From positions 1 to 64,000 of the forward strand of contig SJOL01000924.1 in assembly GCA_004794785.1 (NCBI GenBank): 64,000 bases of DNA. Reading direction: 5' to 3'. Made by a program: the position numbers and the translations under genes. Source of the stretch: Opisthorchis felineus. Its lineage: Eukaryota; Platyhelminthes; Trematoda; Opisthorchiida; Opisthorchiidae. Of the stretch, positions 22,801 through 35,075 are shown in pieces. Each line of letters begins with the position of its first letter. Positions within the stretch are counted from its first letter, which is position 1. The notes under the pieces are model-generated. The model ran no database searches. It saw only the letters and a list, made by a program, of their open reading frames with translations, and was not told the origin of the DNA.

Positions 22801-24211
22801 CAGCACTTGAGTAAGAGGGAGCTCAAACGAAACGATCAATAAACGACTTAAGCCAGGTATTGAATTGAGAGTTCTATTCGCGCAGTCACTAAGCGCAACA
22901 TTTCAACTCTTCTCCCTATTGTTACATCACCAAACTGGATTCTGACCAGCAGTTTCGAGGAATAATTACGGCCATTAAAATATCATAAGCTTATTTCGGT
23001 CTAAAGTAGAGGAGTGTTGCTAATCTGCCAACTCAAATAGCCATAAAATTATGACACTTCTTCATTCTACCAACATTGTGTACTTTCTCTCGTCAATCTT
23101 ATCCTCTCCTTTTTACATTCCCGGAAGGGGCTTACCCATAGCAGCATGATTGACCCGACGTGATCGGCCTGTAGCTTATCCCTCATTAACAATGAACCAC
23201 TGAAATCGCCTCACTTAGCAACAGTGGATTTCAGACTTCGCCAAGTGGAATATGGTTTATGATTAGGACGTCAAGACCTGAATGTTGGCCTGTGATCATT
23301 GGACTAACAAGCTTCAAGCTGAATCGTGTAAAGTGGCGACCTCAAAGTAGCCACAAGTTTAGCAAAAACCCTGATAGTTTTCAAACTGCAGGCATTGGTT
23401 TCACAGTCATTAGCTGGTATCCAGAGTAGTTTGGACACATTAGGAATTCTGTCTGCGTAAGTTTCCATAAACCAGTTTAACCATCACACACTAAGCCAAT
23501 TACTGGATTAGGTTCACGTTTTTGGTGAAGATACTTGAGTATTCAGTGCAATAACTTCTTCCAAGTTCTGGCCGGTTGGCGACTGAGCTGATATTAAGGT
23601 AGTATTACTATTCCGTAACCTAGTTCTGGACAGAACCGGTTGACGGAAACATTGTTAAGTGATAAACAACCAGAAGCTGCTCAAGACTTATTAAGCAACA
23701 AACGAATACACAAATTGTTGTATACGTATTCCAAAGGTAAGCCAACCCCTAACGACCAAGCCGGCTGCATCCATGTCCAGATGATTAGCTGATGCACATT
23801 ATGCTCGCCTGGAGAGTGCATGGATCCCGCATACGTTTATCTGCTCGGTAAGGTTCACGAGAAAAACTTCCTATACTCTAGAGGGGAGTGTCTGCAACTA
23901 GAACCTTCGCGGTACATAATATCAGGGAGCTGAAACAAACTATAAAATACAACGGATAGCAGAACTTAACTGTGAATCTTTAGGATACACTGTGTTAAAT
24001 TCATGCTTTATAAGTGTTTGGGTCTCTTGGTATTTTTTTACAAAATACGTTAACAAAATTCTGCAGCCAGTTTGATCGAACAGCTTGAGTGTTGCGGTAG
24101 AAATATGACGACGGATTTTCAACCTCTGGCAAAACACCGATTGCTTGCACACTTTTCAGAATGTCTGTTTGACGTCAACTCCTCTTCCTCTTATTATCTT
24201 GGTATTTTTAG
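19862..24211. other. No supported gene; probable intergenic or intronic DNA upstream of MEG-0
   Basis: The longest open frame (20,738-20,346, minus, 130 codons) has no recognisable domain and no partner copy. Splice-like pairs exist, for example an acceptor with GTAAGT donor at about 20,300 giving a 25 nt exon, but none forms a symmetric phase-1 micro-exon that matches the array. Earlier exons of MEG-0 should lie here if that copy is complete; I could not find them, so MEG-0 may be partial or too diverged to see. Confidence 0.4.
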
Positions 24212-24229
24212 GTTGCGAATGCCTGCCCA
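24212..24229 (+). CDS. MEG-0 candidate micro-exon, 18 nt
   Basis: A strong acceptor (ttattatcttggtatttttag) precedes an 18 nt segment followed by the weak donor GTAGTT. Read in phase 1 it encodes CECLP between split codons. The 18 nt length and its place about 1 kb before a terminal exon mirror the last micro-exon of MEG-1 (38,339). The donor is poor and no earlier exon is found, so this call is tentative. Confidence 0.35.
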
Positions 24230-25254
24230 GTAGTTTTACTGGTGCTTCATCCTGAATATCCACGGAAGCCTTAAAGTTTTGGTGTTAGGTTATTGGCGGA
24301 CTGTGTTATTGAGTGCATAGGTCGAAATTTTCATTACTGTTGGCGTGCATGTCCATATCAAAAGCTTGTGAAACTGCTGGCGAAGCAATAACGACAAGAA
24401 ATTGTAGCACTCAAGTTTAAAAGTAATGCTTTGCTTTCTATGAAATTCCTTAATGTCCACAAAGCTGGTAAAGTTGACATGGTGAGCGTCCGACAACTAC
24501 AAAAGGAGAGTCAAATTGCCCCTTCAGAAAAGCTTATGAATGTAAAATCACCATATCCATTCACTAACTGGTAAAGACGCTTGTTTTTTTATTGGGACTT
24601 TGCAATAACAGGGAAGTGAAAAGTTGGTAGCTTTTGAAGAATTGGTGTTACCGCAGTGGTTACACGTTCAATGAACAGAAATTGTACCCATGGTTTTCAA
24701 GGTAAACTTATCGTTACCTCAAGCTTCTTGTGGACATTAAATGAAAGCATAATCGATTTCATCGTTTTCAGCAAAGTTCAGGCAATGATTTCTGGTGACT
24801 GGACGGATCATATTATTGATCAGTGGCGAAAGATGCTTGCCATCTGCTGACTATGGTAGCCTGAGATCCGGCGGTTTTCCCTAGATATGGTCGCTTATTA
24901 GGATCTAACTTCAAAATGAACGCACCCATCCTTTCCAACGCAAAGGTATCCACTAGTTTTGTTCAGGTAACTCTCTCTGCAATTACATATCAAGAGATGT
25001 ATACAGCGGAATTCGGCCACTCACTTTCGACTGAACGTAGCCGTAGTGCTTGAGTTAGGCTAAGGAACGAAGTCCTCGTAGTATTTCACATCAATTCTAG
25101 CGCCTGGCGGAAACGTTCTGCTGTTTAAGAGGCAGATTATGAAGCAGAGTTGCACAAATACGAACCTTTGGGACATTATTTCACAAATAAATGACTTTAG
25201 TCTTACATCAATACACCGTTTATTAAACTGTTCGTGTGTTTCGCCTTGCCCCAG

Positions 25255-25301
25255 GTTATTTGTGGACCCTTCTAGCTCAGCTCGACTCAGCTCTGACATG
25301 A
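25255..25301 (+). CDS. MEG-0 terminal exon (candidate)
   Basis: A very strong pyrimidine tract and acceptor (gtgtttcgccttgccccag) is followed by GTTATTTGTGG. In phase 1 it reads YLWTLLAQLDSALT then TGA at 25,299-25,301. The first bases (GTTATTT, then ACC and TTCTA) resemble the MEG-1 terminal exon at 39,225. It lies 1.4 kb before the MEG-1 signal exon; the corresponding MEG-2 to MEG-3 gap is also 1.4 kb, and the MEG-1 to MEG-2 gap becomes similar once Gypsy C is subtracted. Confidence 0.45.
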
Positions 25302-26640
25302 AGACCTGGCGTGCTAACCTTAAAACTATTTCAAAGGTGTTGCGTTTTTCCGTAAACAGCCAAAGATTAAAACCGTATATACCACCCCGACCATGTAGGA
25401 TTATCCGAGAAGCTATGATTGCAGATCATTTAGGTCTACTTGTGACGCGCATCTCTGAATATGGGTTCCAGCAATCGGTTTCTTGCCCATAGGTAACTCT
25501 AAAATCCGAGTGAATAATGAGACTTTGGATTAACTTCATGGCTAGTACTTTACCAAACAGACTGAGAAAGGAGTCGACGCAGAACGCCTAAAACGTTTTG
25601 GAATCAACGAAGGCAATGATTTACTGAAGGTTAATTCAGTTTCTAGAGGAAAATTCATTCAACAAGTATGCTTGGTAAAATGATTGTACCATTCGGTTGA
25701 TCCTTGATCGTACTGCCTTGTGCCACCCATGTGGAGAACCAAGTGAGGAATCTAGCAGACGAAAAAAAAGGCAAGCGTATATTACATCGTATATTCGGGT
25801 GAACATATTGAAAAGAAGACAAGTTGATGTGGGTAGTAAATGTAAGGAGAAAATCAGCAACGGCTTTAAAGGAAAGATTATCTGCAACCAACAACAATTT
25901 CTACACAATATTTGCGGCCAGTGAACGGATAGGAAACATACCGAGAGATTAAGAGTAGCGAAATGCAGCTAAATTATAATTTCCAATGAAACCTACGTGG
26001 TTTACTTCAAGTATGCTGGTATTTGAGACGCTAATTTTATCCGTACTCCAGTTTTTATGCTTTAAACACCAAAAGTCGATCACTAAGAGGACAAGAGGAG
26101 ATAGAGACGAACAATGAACATCAGTCACGGTGGATAATCTCATGTGAAATTTCCTATAAATTTTATAGGTTTGGAAAGCGCAGTTGGAAACGCGTACTTC
26201 ACAATCTCCTTATTTGTTCATAATAGCCAAATAAAATCTCGTTAGCCCCAGAGAATATGTGCAGAAAAAACCCATCTTCATAGCTTTTATACACTGGCAA
26301 CACTTTTCTCCTGAAGAAAACTCAAATCCTTTTTGTGTAAAATCATTGCAATTAGTGAAAGATAATTAAGAGGGTTAGATTGCGCCGGTGAAATCTACAT
26401 TGGTTTACAATAGACTTGCACAAGTTTATATATATTTACTAGGTTTATTACCATGCTTTTGGTTTTCAAAGATATGCCGTCTAAAAGTCACGCGGGTACA
26501 GACCGACCAATGTGTTTTTAACAAGTGCGTAAACCGTAGCTGGCAGTATGAACTCTTGGCCTGTGGCGAGTGACAGTGTTCTATCATAAATACCTCAATT
26601 TAGTCTCATAGTGTTAAATTATCCAACTTGTCAATTGCAG

Positions 26641-26707
26641 GAAACAACGCCCAGGAAAATAATGATGCTTTTATTCTATGCATATGTTTTCATATTGACC
26701 GCGACAA
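26641..26707 (+). CDS. MEG-1 exon 1: signal peptide
   Basis: An acceptor-like tcaattgcag precedes the exon, so it follows a 5' non-coding exon or a trans-spliced leader. Translation starts at 26,662 (two adjacent ATGs) and reads MMLLFYAYVFILTAT, a short hydrophobic signal sequence ending in small residues, then one base of the next codon before the strong donor GTAAGT. Upstream in frame is RKI; the aligned MEG-3 exon starts MRK, so the original start codon appears to have been lost and the next ATG used. Confidence 0.65.
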
Positions 26708-28546
26708 GTAAGTTATCGGGTGATTCATTTTTCATTATTTTGTGCGTGTTAGCTTTACGTTAGCAAATATTTCCTCAAAGATGTGGTTTTAAAAATAGTC
26801 GGGTGACTTAGCTCTGTTGTAGTTAGTTCCGTAGCCAGAATACAACAATTTCATCGCATACTTTTATGGGCAGATTAGCTACTATGTACTGGCGTCTGGG
26901 TTTATGGAAATACTTTTTGAAAGGTGTCGTTTTGTTTTCAATGTGTAGATCTATTCCCATGAGCAAAATTTAAATTAGAGAGCTTTCTTGCGACCAACAT
27001 ACAGTAAGGAACGCTAAAAGTCGTCTAATGAAGCACACGCTTTCTCAAAGGGCGTATGTATTTTTTGGATGTTTTAGATGTAATGGCTGGTTAATTACAA
27101 ACTACTGAGAAAACCTGTCTAAAATGAGTGCTAAAATTGGCGCTGTAATTTCATACTAGCGAAACTATGAACTTTAGTGTCTCAAAACGTATCCCGTGGA
27201 TTGGAGCAGTAAAACTTAAATTACGAGCCATATGCGGTGTTTAAATGGTTTTGGAGCGAAAGCTGTCAGGGTAAATTGGGAGGCCTCTGTAGGCACTAAT
27301 GAATGTACCGACAGTTTCGAGAGTCATAAAATTACACAGAAGGTCTCTGTTAACCCCACACCGTCTAGACAAGGGTAGAAGTGGCCTGACAACTATATAA
27401 AGTTCTTGCAGCTGGACCTTGCAGGAATGCTGAAAAAACGCTACAACTGGGTTTGCTTCCGTGTTTCAGAGGAGCAGCTAAATGTGTTTAATTTTGTGTG
27501 AAACTTAGGGTGAGCGCAAAATATAAATGTCCAGCTGGGTTTAATTGGGGAGCACTTGATTAGGGATGATAGAGTGTGACATAACGGGAGTGTGTCACAG
27601 AGCTTACAGTTATAATGCTACAAAGTGCTATGTTATTTCCGATGAAAAGACAAATAATCATTGTGGCCAGCGCTGAGGAACTGTACCATTGAAGCACCTT
27701 AGGAGAAAGAATCCATCATATCATCTGGCCGGACACAGATATGGTTACTTTTAGCAATTTTATGCACAGAAGCGGAAAATTGCCTGATAACAAAGATGCG
27801 TAATTAAAAACACGTTTAGTTGGTTACGAGAAACGTCAAGGCTGCGGCCTGAAATAAAGTGTTTGGCTGCGAAACATTCTCCCAGAACCAGTTATTAGGC
27901 ATCTATGTCAGCGTCTGAAATGCTTGAGAAAAAATTAATTGGCGTAAGATTTTAAAGGCATAGGTGATGTTGCAGGTTGCAGCTGCGCTAAACATCAGGA
28001 GCAACTTACAAAGTGAAGGATGCAGCAGCAAATGACGAGGTAGAATGCCTGCGTTTTATTTACAAACCATCATACTTTGTCATATTTGTAGACAAATTTC
28101 TAAGTAGTACCTTTTTGATAAACTTAAAATTGCTGAAGACAAAAGCAAATGATCTAGAATTACTAACTATTTTATCAGAACTTGTGTTTCGCTGACGAAG
28201 AATCAACTAGTGAACACGTTTGCGAAGAAACGACACAGGCAAATGGCTTCAACCATTCATGTACAGCTTTCAAAACTCCTCGTCTCTTACCCAATAAAAC
28301 ATTATGAAATTAACAACAAAAGAGCACACCTGACGCAGTAATCAGCAATTCTGAATGACAATTATGTAAAATACCGGCCAGTGTTATTGAAAATTATCCG
28401 GGAATTCTATACAACGTAAGCTGACGTTACCGCATATAACATACTATCTACTGTGCTTGACAGTAGTTTCCTGTATGGCTGTACTGACTATTCACAGAGT
28501 CTTTTGTGAAAACAAGCTTTCTGATTATATTGTGACTATTTTACAG

Positions 28547-28558
28547 AGCACATAAATG
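28547..28558 (+). CDS. MEG-1 optional 12 nt micro-exon (candidate)
   Basis: Strong acceptor (ttatattgtgactattttacag), 12 nt, donor ATG|GTAAAC. In phase 1 it encodes HIN between split codons and keeps the frame with exons 1 and 2. A 15 nt candidate reading QINV at 45,289 in MEG-2 resembles it, but that one lies after, not before, the neighbouring exon, so the pairing is doubtful. Confidence 0.35.
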
Positions 28559-29439
28559 GTAAACATATACTTGCAAAGGGGATTTGCACTTATTCAGAGC
28601 CATGCAATCGATGACCGATTTGCCAAGCTTATTAAATTACCTTCGTTTAAATTCCAGCTGGACTAGACGTTGACTCGAATAAGCAGTCTAACTGATCACC
28701 GGTAAATTACTATTTTATGAAGGGAAACCTTGGAGAAAAAGCCCTTTGTGAGCAAAGATTACAGCAGTAATTTAGCTCAGGCTGAACAGGAGTCATAGGA
28801 TGTATTTCCTGTCTAAAACGCATCTCTTTGGCATGGAGTTCAAACAAGATGGTAGAGGTGTTAAACTGGATTGTGTCTCGCCAAACATCCGCATGTGGTC
28901 CAAACCTACAGCAAAACACTTCTCCTTCTCGATTCGGTCTGTTAAAACTCACAAATGTGGCTGTGCTAGAAAGTGTTCTTGCATTTCCAGTAGACGTAAA
29001 TAGGTGATGAGTTCAACTTCAAATTACTTATACACTCGGCTAACGAATAAGAAAATATGCACTGAACTGCACAGCAATTGATAAACTAACAACGGAATAA
29101 GTAATCTTTTGGAGCTAATCGTTTCAAAGAAGTTGCTTCTGACGAGTAATATTAACGCTACCCGCACTGTTATACAGTCAGTCGCCAAGTCCCAAAGGTA
29201 TGGCTTCCACGCATTTATCTTACGAATACTATTTGTAGTTTCGTTATGCTGACCTGAGCAGTGTTCATTACGCACTGGCCAAAAGTTGGTGGTCATTCGG
29301 CAAAAAACTAAAGGAGCCCAGATGGATATTAAAAACCACGTAAATCGTGGGAATTAGAACTTTCTACTCTTCCCTAACGTTTCTTTACGGTGCTTGAACT
29401 ATGTTTTAGTATACTGGCAGTAAAACGTTCGTAATGTAC

Positions 29440-29935
29440 ATCAGATGACCGGGGGTTCATAGCCCACTATGATCAAAGCTGTGCAACGCTCGTAACTATG
29501 AGGAGCGAGGAATGCAGGTTATGCGCCTTCCTGATTACATGCAAGTCAAAAGGTTAATAGCGCTGTGGTAGACATAGCGGTGTTTACAGGAAACTGGCTC
29601 AGCTACGCACACCCAAAATCACCCATACCTGCAGATTTGCCACTCATGACTGGTATTCCTCGCGTTCACCGAATTTCGTTCGTAAGGCTATAATTCGCAA
29701 CGGATAAATTAAACAGTCAGTTGTGTGATAAATTATGCAGGCTGATAATAAACATGTTCTGGCTTAACGGTGGCCGATGAGAAAAACGTTTCTCCCACTA
29801 TTCAGGCTGAAGCTCTTTAGTCAGGAAGCAAACTGTTGTACCTTGAGTTCAGAATGTTCACAATGCATCTCAATTTGAAGCAAACGCATTTTTCTCCATA
29901 TGTAGCCAAAAGTATTGCCGTCCGTAAGTTTTCCA
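29440..29935 (+). repeat. Intronic segment duplicated at 44,345-44,860
   Basis: About 500 bp alignable with 44,345-44,860 in the same orientation. Shared landmarks are cagatgaccggg near the start, tattcctcgcg, aaacagtcagttgt and ttccactattcgggctgaag or its close variant. Each copy ends with a short phase-1 micro-exon. The simplest reading is that both descend from duplication of the whole gene rather than from a mobile repeat. Confidence 0.7.
29906..29923 (+). CDS. MEG-1 micro-exon, 18 nt
   Basis: Acceptor cgcatttttctccatatgtag, 18 nt, strong donor GTAAGT. Phase 1 reading gives KSIAV flanked by split codons. It sits at the same place in the duplicated intronic segment as the 15 nt MEG-2 exon at 44,827; the two exons themselves have diverged strongly although the splice sites are kept. 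Confidence 0.55.
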
Positions 29936-30553
29936 TTTTTTTCCTTATTTTATACATTGGCTCGCTGTAAGCGTAGAAAGTTTTGCGACCACATGAACTA
30001 CTGATGACTTATATACAGATGATATGCTCAAACAAACTGTGTATGCGCCGATGTAAAATAAATATCTTGGCCAGTTTGGTGAACTTTCTAATCCGGATGT
30101 ATTTCTAGGAATCTCTCGGGAACACACAAAATTGGGCGCGTTCTTGTGTTTCGCAAGAGTTTTCCTGACCTGCATGAGCAAGCATACTCTGTCGGTCTCC
30201 CCGTGCATACCAGTGATGTTTGTTGATTCAACGAACGAAATTGGTGTCATTGTTTGGTAACTAAAAGTGATTGTGGACCAGGTGGTTATAAACACAACCA
30301 AACAGCGCATATTATATGAATAGTTCGATTACTGCTCCAAAAACTGACTTCATGCGACAACTATACAACTATCCGTTCGTGTATAAATGATTTCACAACA
30401 AAAATACTTCGAAATGGTGCATTGTGCCGGAGAGTTCTGAAGCTTGTGTTGGAATCTTGGAGCACCTTCAAAGATAGGACCAATCTAGTCAGGAAAAGAT
30501 AAAAATTTTACCACATTTTGACCAGGCGAGGGGCTTCATGTACCTTGCTGTAG

Positions 30554-30574
30554 TTGAAACTTACTCACTTGTGG
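30554..30574 (+). CDS. MEG-1 optional 21 nt micro-exon (candidate)
   Basis: Acceptor catgtaccttgctgtag and donor TGG|GTGGGT bound 21 nt that read ETYSLV in phase 1 without a stop, compatible with both neighbours. No MEG-2 counterpart was found, so this could be chance. Confidence 0.35.
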
Positions 30575-32776
30575 GTGGGTAAACGCCAGTTTAGTGTGAC
30601 TTGATATGATGGCACACTCGTATAGTGGTGTTCCTAAAATCTATCCTCCGGTGTCACCCTTGTCCACTAAGCACGTTGTGCTGCCAGATATCGATCGGAT
30701 CGAGGGGTTCCGGAAACTAAGACAGGTAGTGAATGCTTTAATTCAGTGCACGAGGTTTGCAACGCTTTTCCCGATGTTCTCCCGGATTTAATTCCTAAGC
30801 TTCCTTACTTTTGACCTGGTTTCTGAGGGACTCAGGTAAACAAACGTTTCATTCGTGCATAAATTTTGAACTTACTTAAGTTGTAGTTGAGATACAATAT
30901 ACACATGACCAAGGTATTAATAACATCGATTGTGTAGAACAATTCGTGTGGTGCACTGTTGGCTGTCTAAAAAGTACAAAAGCGATAAATGATACATACG
31001 AGTAGACGTTTCCCATGCTCTGAATGGGTCTTGAACTAAAAACCAATTGTCAAAACAAAGAATGTCTCATAGTACCTTCTGGTGTTTTTGGACCATGTAT
31101 ACTGGCTCAAAGTTGTTAAACAAGCGATTTGACGAATTGTGGTCAGTGTAGCCGATTACTCCGTAATAATCTCCGGAGATGTGAGCGGAAATTTTTTCCC
31201 TCTTGGATTACATGGCCTGAGGTCAATATGTTGATCTTAGACTAATTCAGACCTGGGAAAAAGTAGACTCAACCTACATTAACATTAGAACGGTGTACTC
31301 CTACTTACATTTCAAAACACTCAACCGTCCTATACATACATGTATTACAGTGACTGCAATGAATTGGCATTTGAAATGGGTCGTAGATACAACTGCTTTG
31401 ACATTTTGACTGGCGGAAACGTTTTACCCCTTATAGGAGTGTAGGTCTACACTAGATGAACAGAATGCAGATGAGCAGAATGCATGCCCGTTTAAACAGG
31501 CTGAGAATAGCACTCAAGTACGGAGACTGCCATTCGCAGATATTCGCTACGCTTGGTATGGTTCAATTGGAAGTGTTCACTGCACACAAAACTGCTGACG
31601 TTTCTATTGACCAAATGTCTTTTGAACAGAGTATGCGTCGGATTTTCTTGACTGCTTAGAAAATTTTGAGTTACAAATGATCTACGCACAGTTTATCCAA
31701 AAGAAAAGCTAGCATTTTAAGTATACTGGAGTCTGATATCTTCAGGAATAAAAGGTTGAAAGTTAAAACAGGTGCGAGTAGTATACCAGGCAATCAATAA
31801 AATAAATGTAGCGAATTCTAATGAGAACGGCAGAGTCCACTAACAGTTGAAGGTGTTTTTCAAAAAAAATATATTGCTAGTGATTTTGACGGGTTTATGA
31901 ATATCTGCCACTTGAATTGGTGCTTTGGGTTTGTCAACCCAGATTACTTTAGAATCTCGGGAGTCAGCCCATGTTTTGCGTACAATTTGCAGAGTAAACT
32001 AACAATGTTGGGGCTGTTGGGGCATTTGTTACGTAGACACAACTGGACCTCAGTGGTTTGCATGCTTTCACTTCCAGTCCAGAGTGTTTAGCCAAAGTTA
32101 ACCTGTCCATGTGGGCTATGCTTAAGTCAGTCGAGGGGTGCAGGGGACGCTAGTTAAATCCTGCTGATGGAATGTTTACTCCACATGATTCTCAGATGTG
32201 CCTATTTTAATGCTGCACAAAGGTGTGAGCACATTATTGTTGATCGCTTCCTTTAGAACACTGGACATCTTCGGGCTAATTTCTTACTAATCCCTGTTCT
32301 TTCCATTATTGATGGAGCTTTTTCCCTCATGGTTGAGTGCCCTTTGGGCACCGGCATTTAGTGCCGCCGTATTTCAAACAATGATGGTGATTTATGTTGA
32401 GTTTGAAATGTTTGTAATGCAACCACATAGTAATTACATCCAAATTGACGAAAGCAAGCATTCCAAAAGCACAAAAATTAAAGCACTTGGCTCAATAATC
32501 CTTTCTTATCTGCCTACAACACCCCTTCTAGTTGCTGCTTAAGGAAATTTCGAAATTTCAGGCCATAGTTTTGGTACCATTCAACACATAATAAGCTTTG
32601 AGTTGTAGATCAAGATGTCACTTTTGACGTAATTGGGATAATATCTTTTCTAAGGATTTTACTTGTTGGTCAGTTACAGCGTACTTTGGTCTGAGAGGAA
32701 AGAGCGCAAAAAATTAAAATAACCAGCAAATTTTCCCTGAAAAGAGTTTTCATCCCACTAGGTTGAAGTTTAAGCT

Positions 32777-32905
32777 CGCGACAGCTCAGTAGTTAACGGG
32801 CAAACTTAGTGACCGGAAGGCTCGTGGTTCAAAGCCATCCTCGGCATCTCGATTGTTACGGTTCAGACCAAGGTAACCCGGCAGTATCTGAGCCCTCGTG
32901 CTTAC
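32777..32905 (+). repeat. tRNA-derived SINE-like element
   Basis: The segment has an A-box-like cagctcagtagttaacgg and, about 43 bp later, a B-box-like gtggttcaaagcc, the spacing of an internal RNA polymerase III promoter. It does not fold as a tRNA: the acceptor ends do not pair and no convincing anticodon arm is seen. It therefore looks like a tRNA-derived SINE or a tRNA pseudogene lying in an intron of MEG-1. Confidence 0.45.
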
Positions 32906-33485
32906 TTCGGGTAGCATGGCAGCTAGGCAGGGTCAAACGACTGAATATAACTTTTGTTGCGCAGTAGTTTGCCTTCGGCAGGAACTTTATAATGTCGCCT
33001 CAAAAGTAATGCATCTCACTCACGTAAATAGATTTTTACGTGCTTCTGGTCACGTGGGATACTGCTTACGAGCTCGGTATCCAAAAATTACCTTTATTGT
33101 TGTCGTAACATTGTGTTTGGGTGCAGCTGATTATACTATAACATGGCCAAAACATTTAGCCTAGCGTCATTCAATGAGTCACTGAAAACTAGCACCAAAT
33201 GGCGGCCTAATCAGCACAGGCTGCTTGGAAAACTCCTGCATGATTAACACCTCATTTGCAAGTTTAAGGCAGCCAAGAGATCATCCTTCCCTTCCCCGTG
33301 ATTTTATGACGCTTGCCGTTCTCCATCATGATACAAACGTCAGGTAAGTAAGGCATCACAATGAGGAGTAAATTACGTTTCCTTCGAGGCGGAATTTGAA
33401 TCGTTTCAGAAACTGAGCACACAAAACATACAAACGCAGAAAAGTTTCAAATTTAACAAGTATATTATCACTTCCGTTTTTTAAG

Positions 33486-33509
33486 GTACAGAACCTTTGG
33501 TCCCAAGAG
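33486..33509 (+). CDS. MEG-1 micro-exon, 24 nt (peptide TEPLVPR)
   Basis: Acceptor cttccgttttttaag, 24 nt, strong donor GAG|GTAAGC. In phase 1 it encodes TEPLVPR between split codons. The MEG-2 exon at 47,672 has the same length, phase and splice signals, 18 of 24 identical bases, and encodes TQPLVPR. This is the clearest paralogous pair in the array. Confidence 0.75.
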
Positions 33510-33867
33510 GTAAGCTTAGCCGAATCTTGCAGGTTTCTCACATCAGCATTATTGAGTAGACTGTGGTTCATAAAATAACCACTAGAGTGTTGAACAAATT
33601 AAATGCGGAGAACCTGAAACGTACTTGATATAAAACTTATGCGCCGGGATCACTACAACTGAAGCCAAGTTGACAACTGGGTCCTAAATTCGAACATTCA
33701 TATGCTTGATGTTTATTTCAGGTGCTATTTTGGATTTCATTTTGATTTATTACAGAAGCCACATACCGAATTCACTCAGAAAGTGCATTATGCTTTCACA
33801 GCTTCAACAAATTTTGCAAACGATTAAAGGCCTAATTGGTTTCCGTATTACTTCACCCTGGCCGCAG

Positions 33868-33914
33868 TGAGCTACCCCAAAGTTACGCTCAACTTTGATA
33901 ATCTGAGATGGCAA
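33868..33914 (+). CDS. Possible extra 47 nt exon in MEG-1 (low confidence)
   Basis: A good acceptor (gtattacttcaccctggccgcag) and donor GTAAGC bound 47 nt open in phase 1 (SYPKVTLNFDNLRWQ) but ending in phase 0. Including it would shift the frame of all later micro-exons, so it can only belong to an alternative end or be a chance pair of sites. Confidence 0.2.
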
Positions 33915-34222
33915 GTAAGCAAGGGCTGCAACAATAAATTTAGAATAAGACGTTCAGGAAAACTTGGGATAGAAATCCCCAAACCACGTGATGCTAAGAT
34001 ATGACACGCATTTTGCTCAACATTCTGTCACAACCTAAGCCAACCTAAGAAAAAATTATGGTGCCTATCTTACTTCACGAGAGAATAAAAATTTAGTGCA
34101 AAACACAAACTGACTAGCAAACAGTTGCGGAGTATTTTACTTTGTTCAACCGTTAGAGTTTTTCTATGCCTCCTTTGCAAGTAAAATATTAGTAATTGCA
34201 TCCTGATGCCCGTGAACTTCAG

Positions 34223-34246
34223 GAGTCGACTTTGGTGAAAGTGTAG
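34223..34246 (+). CDS. MEG-1 micro-exon, 24 nt (peptide VDFGESV)
   Basis: Acceptor gcccgtgaacttcag, 24 nt, strong donor TAG|GTAAGT. Phase 1 reading gives VDFGESV. The MEG-2 exon at 49,269 has the same length, phase and donor type and reads AAFAELS; 14 of 24 bases agree, including the shared GAG start and a CTTTG core. Confidence 0.7.
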   Translation, partial: ESTLVKV

Positions 34247-35063
34247 GTAAGTACAAGTGCACAATGCAGAATAAAAGGGTAGTTTCTACATGATATCCTG
34301 AAAAGTTTAGCCAAACACATACTTGATGCATGCAATATCCGACCGTTCAGTAGAACACTCCATAATTTGGAAAGTGCTTCTCTCAGTATAAAGTGATCAA
34401 CAAAAAACACTACTCTTCGGGTGAGAAAACAGCCTGCAAATAAGTCGTCGGCAGCAAAGGACGTGCACAAATGACTTTAAAAAATTCAGAAACAGGTTGG
34501 CACAGTTTACCTTTGTACAAAAACAGCCGGTTCTCTTTATTAGAATCAAGAATTGTTTTGAAAATAGCCCATCCGGAGAAGTTGTCTACTCTTTGGGATA
34601 ATCCTGGGACCTTCAAACAGTAGATCCATGTTTATATAAATGCTATGTAAAATGTAGTAAAACTCGAATAGGTACCATGCACCAAGTAGTGCATTTGCAA
34701 TGTTAAGCGTGCTTGAAAATCTTGGCCTAAATGGAAACCGAAGCGACCTTTCATGATTGATATTTCCAGAAGGTTATCAAACCCGTTTGTCAACGGTAAA
34801 ACTAAAAGAGTTGACCTAAGAGGGCATCCCAGCAGGAATCCAATAAGCACTGTATGCTGAAAGGAACACCTATTAACTAGGTTTCATTCTTCTCTAGCTT
34901 TAGTGCAAATCAATAGGGAAGGCTGTTGTAACGAATATTTACCTCTTGGGTATTCGTACAAGATTTTGAAAGAAATACAGTAAAAAAGTTGTATTTTGTT
35001 GGCTTCATAGGCCCCAAACAAAACGGGTTTTAAATCAGTTTGGTATCTTTGTTCCCACTTAAG

Positions 35064-35075
35064 TTGTTGGGATGG
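35064..35075 (+). CDS. MEG-1 optional 12 nt micro-exon (candidate)
   Basis: A strong acceptor (gtatctttgttcccacttaag) and donor TGG|GTGATA bound 12 nt reading VGM in phase 1, compatible with its neighbours. No MEG-2 partner was found. Confidence 0.3.

Noticed and set aside
24946..24966. 21 nt exon candidate with good acceptor and CAG|GTAACT donor
   Set aside because: Phase-1 reading hits TAG; other phases would not fit the array.
32777..32850. Functional tRNA gene
   Set aside because: A- and B-box-like motifs are present but the acceptor and anticodon stems do not pair.
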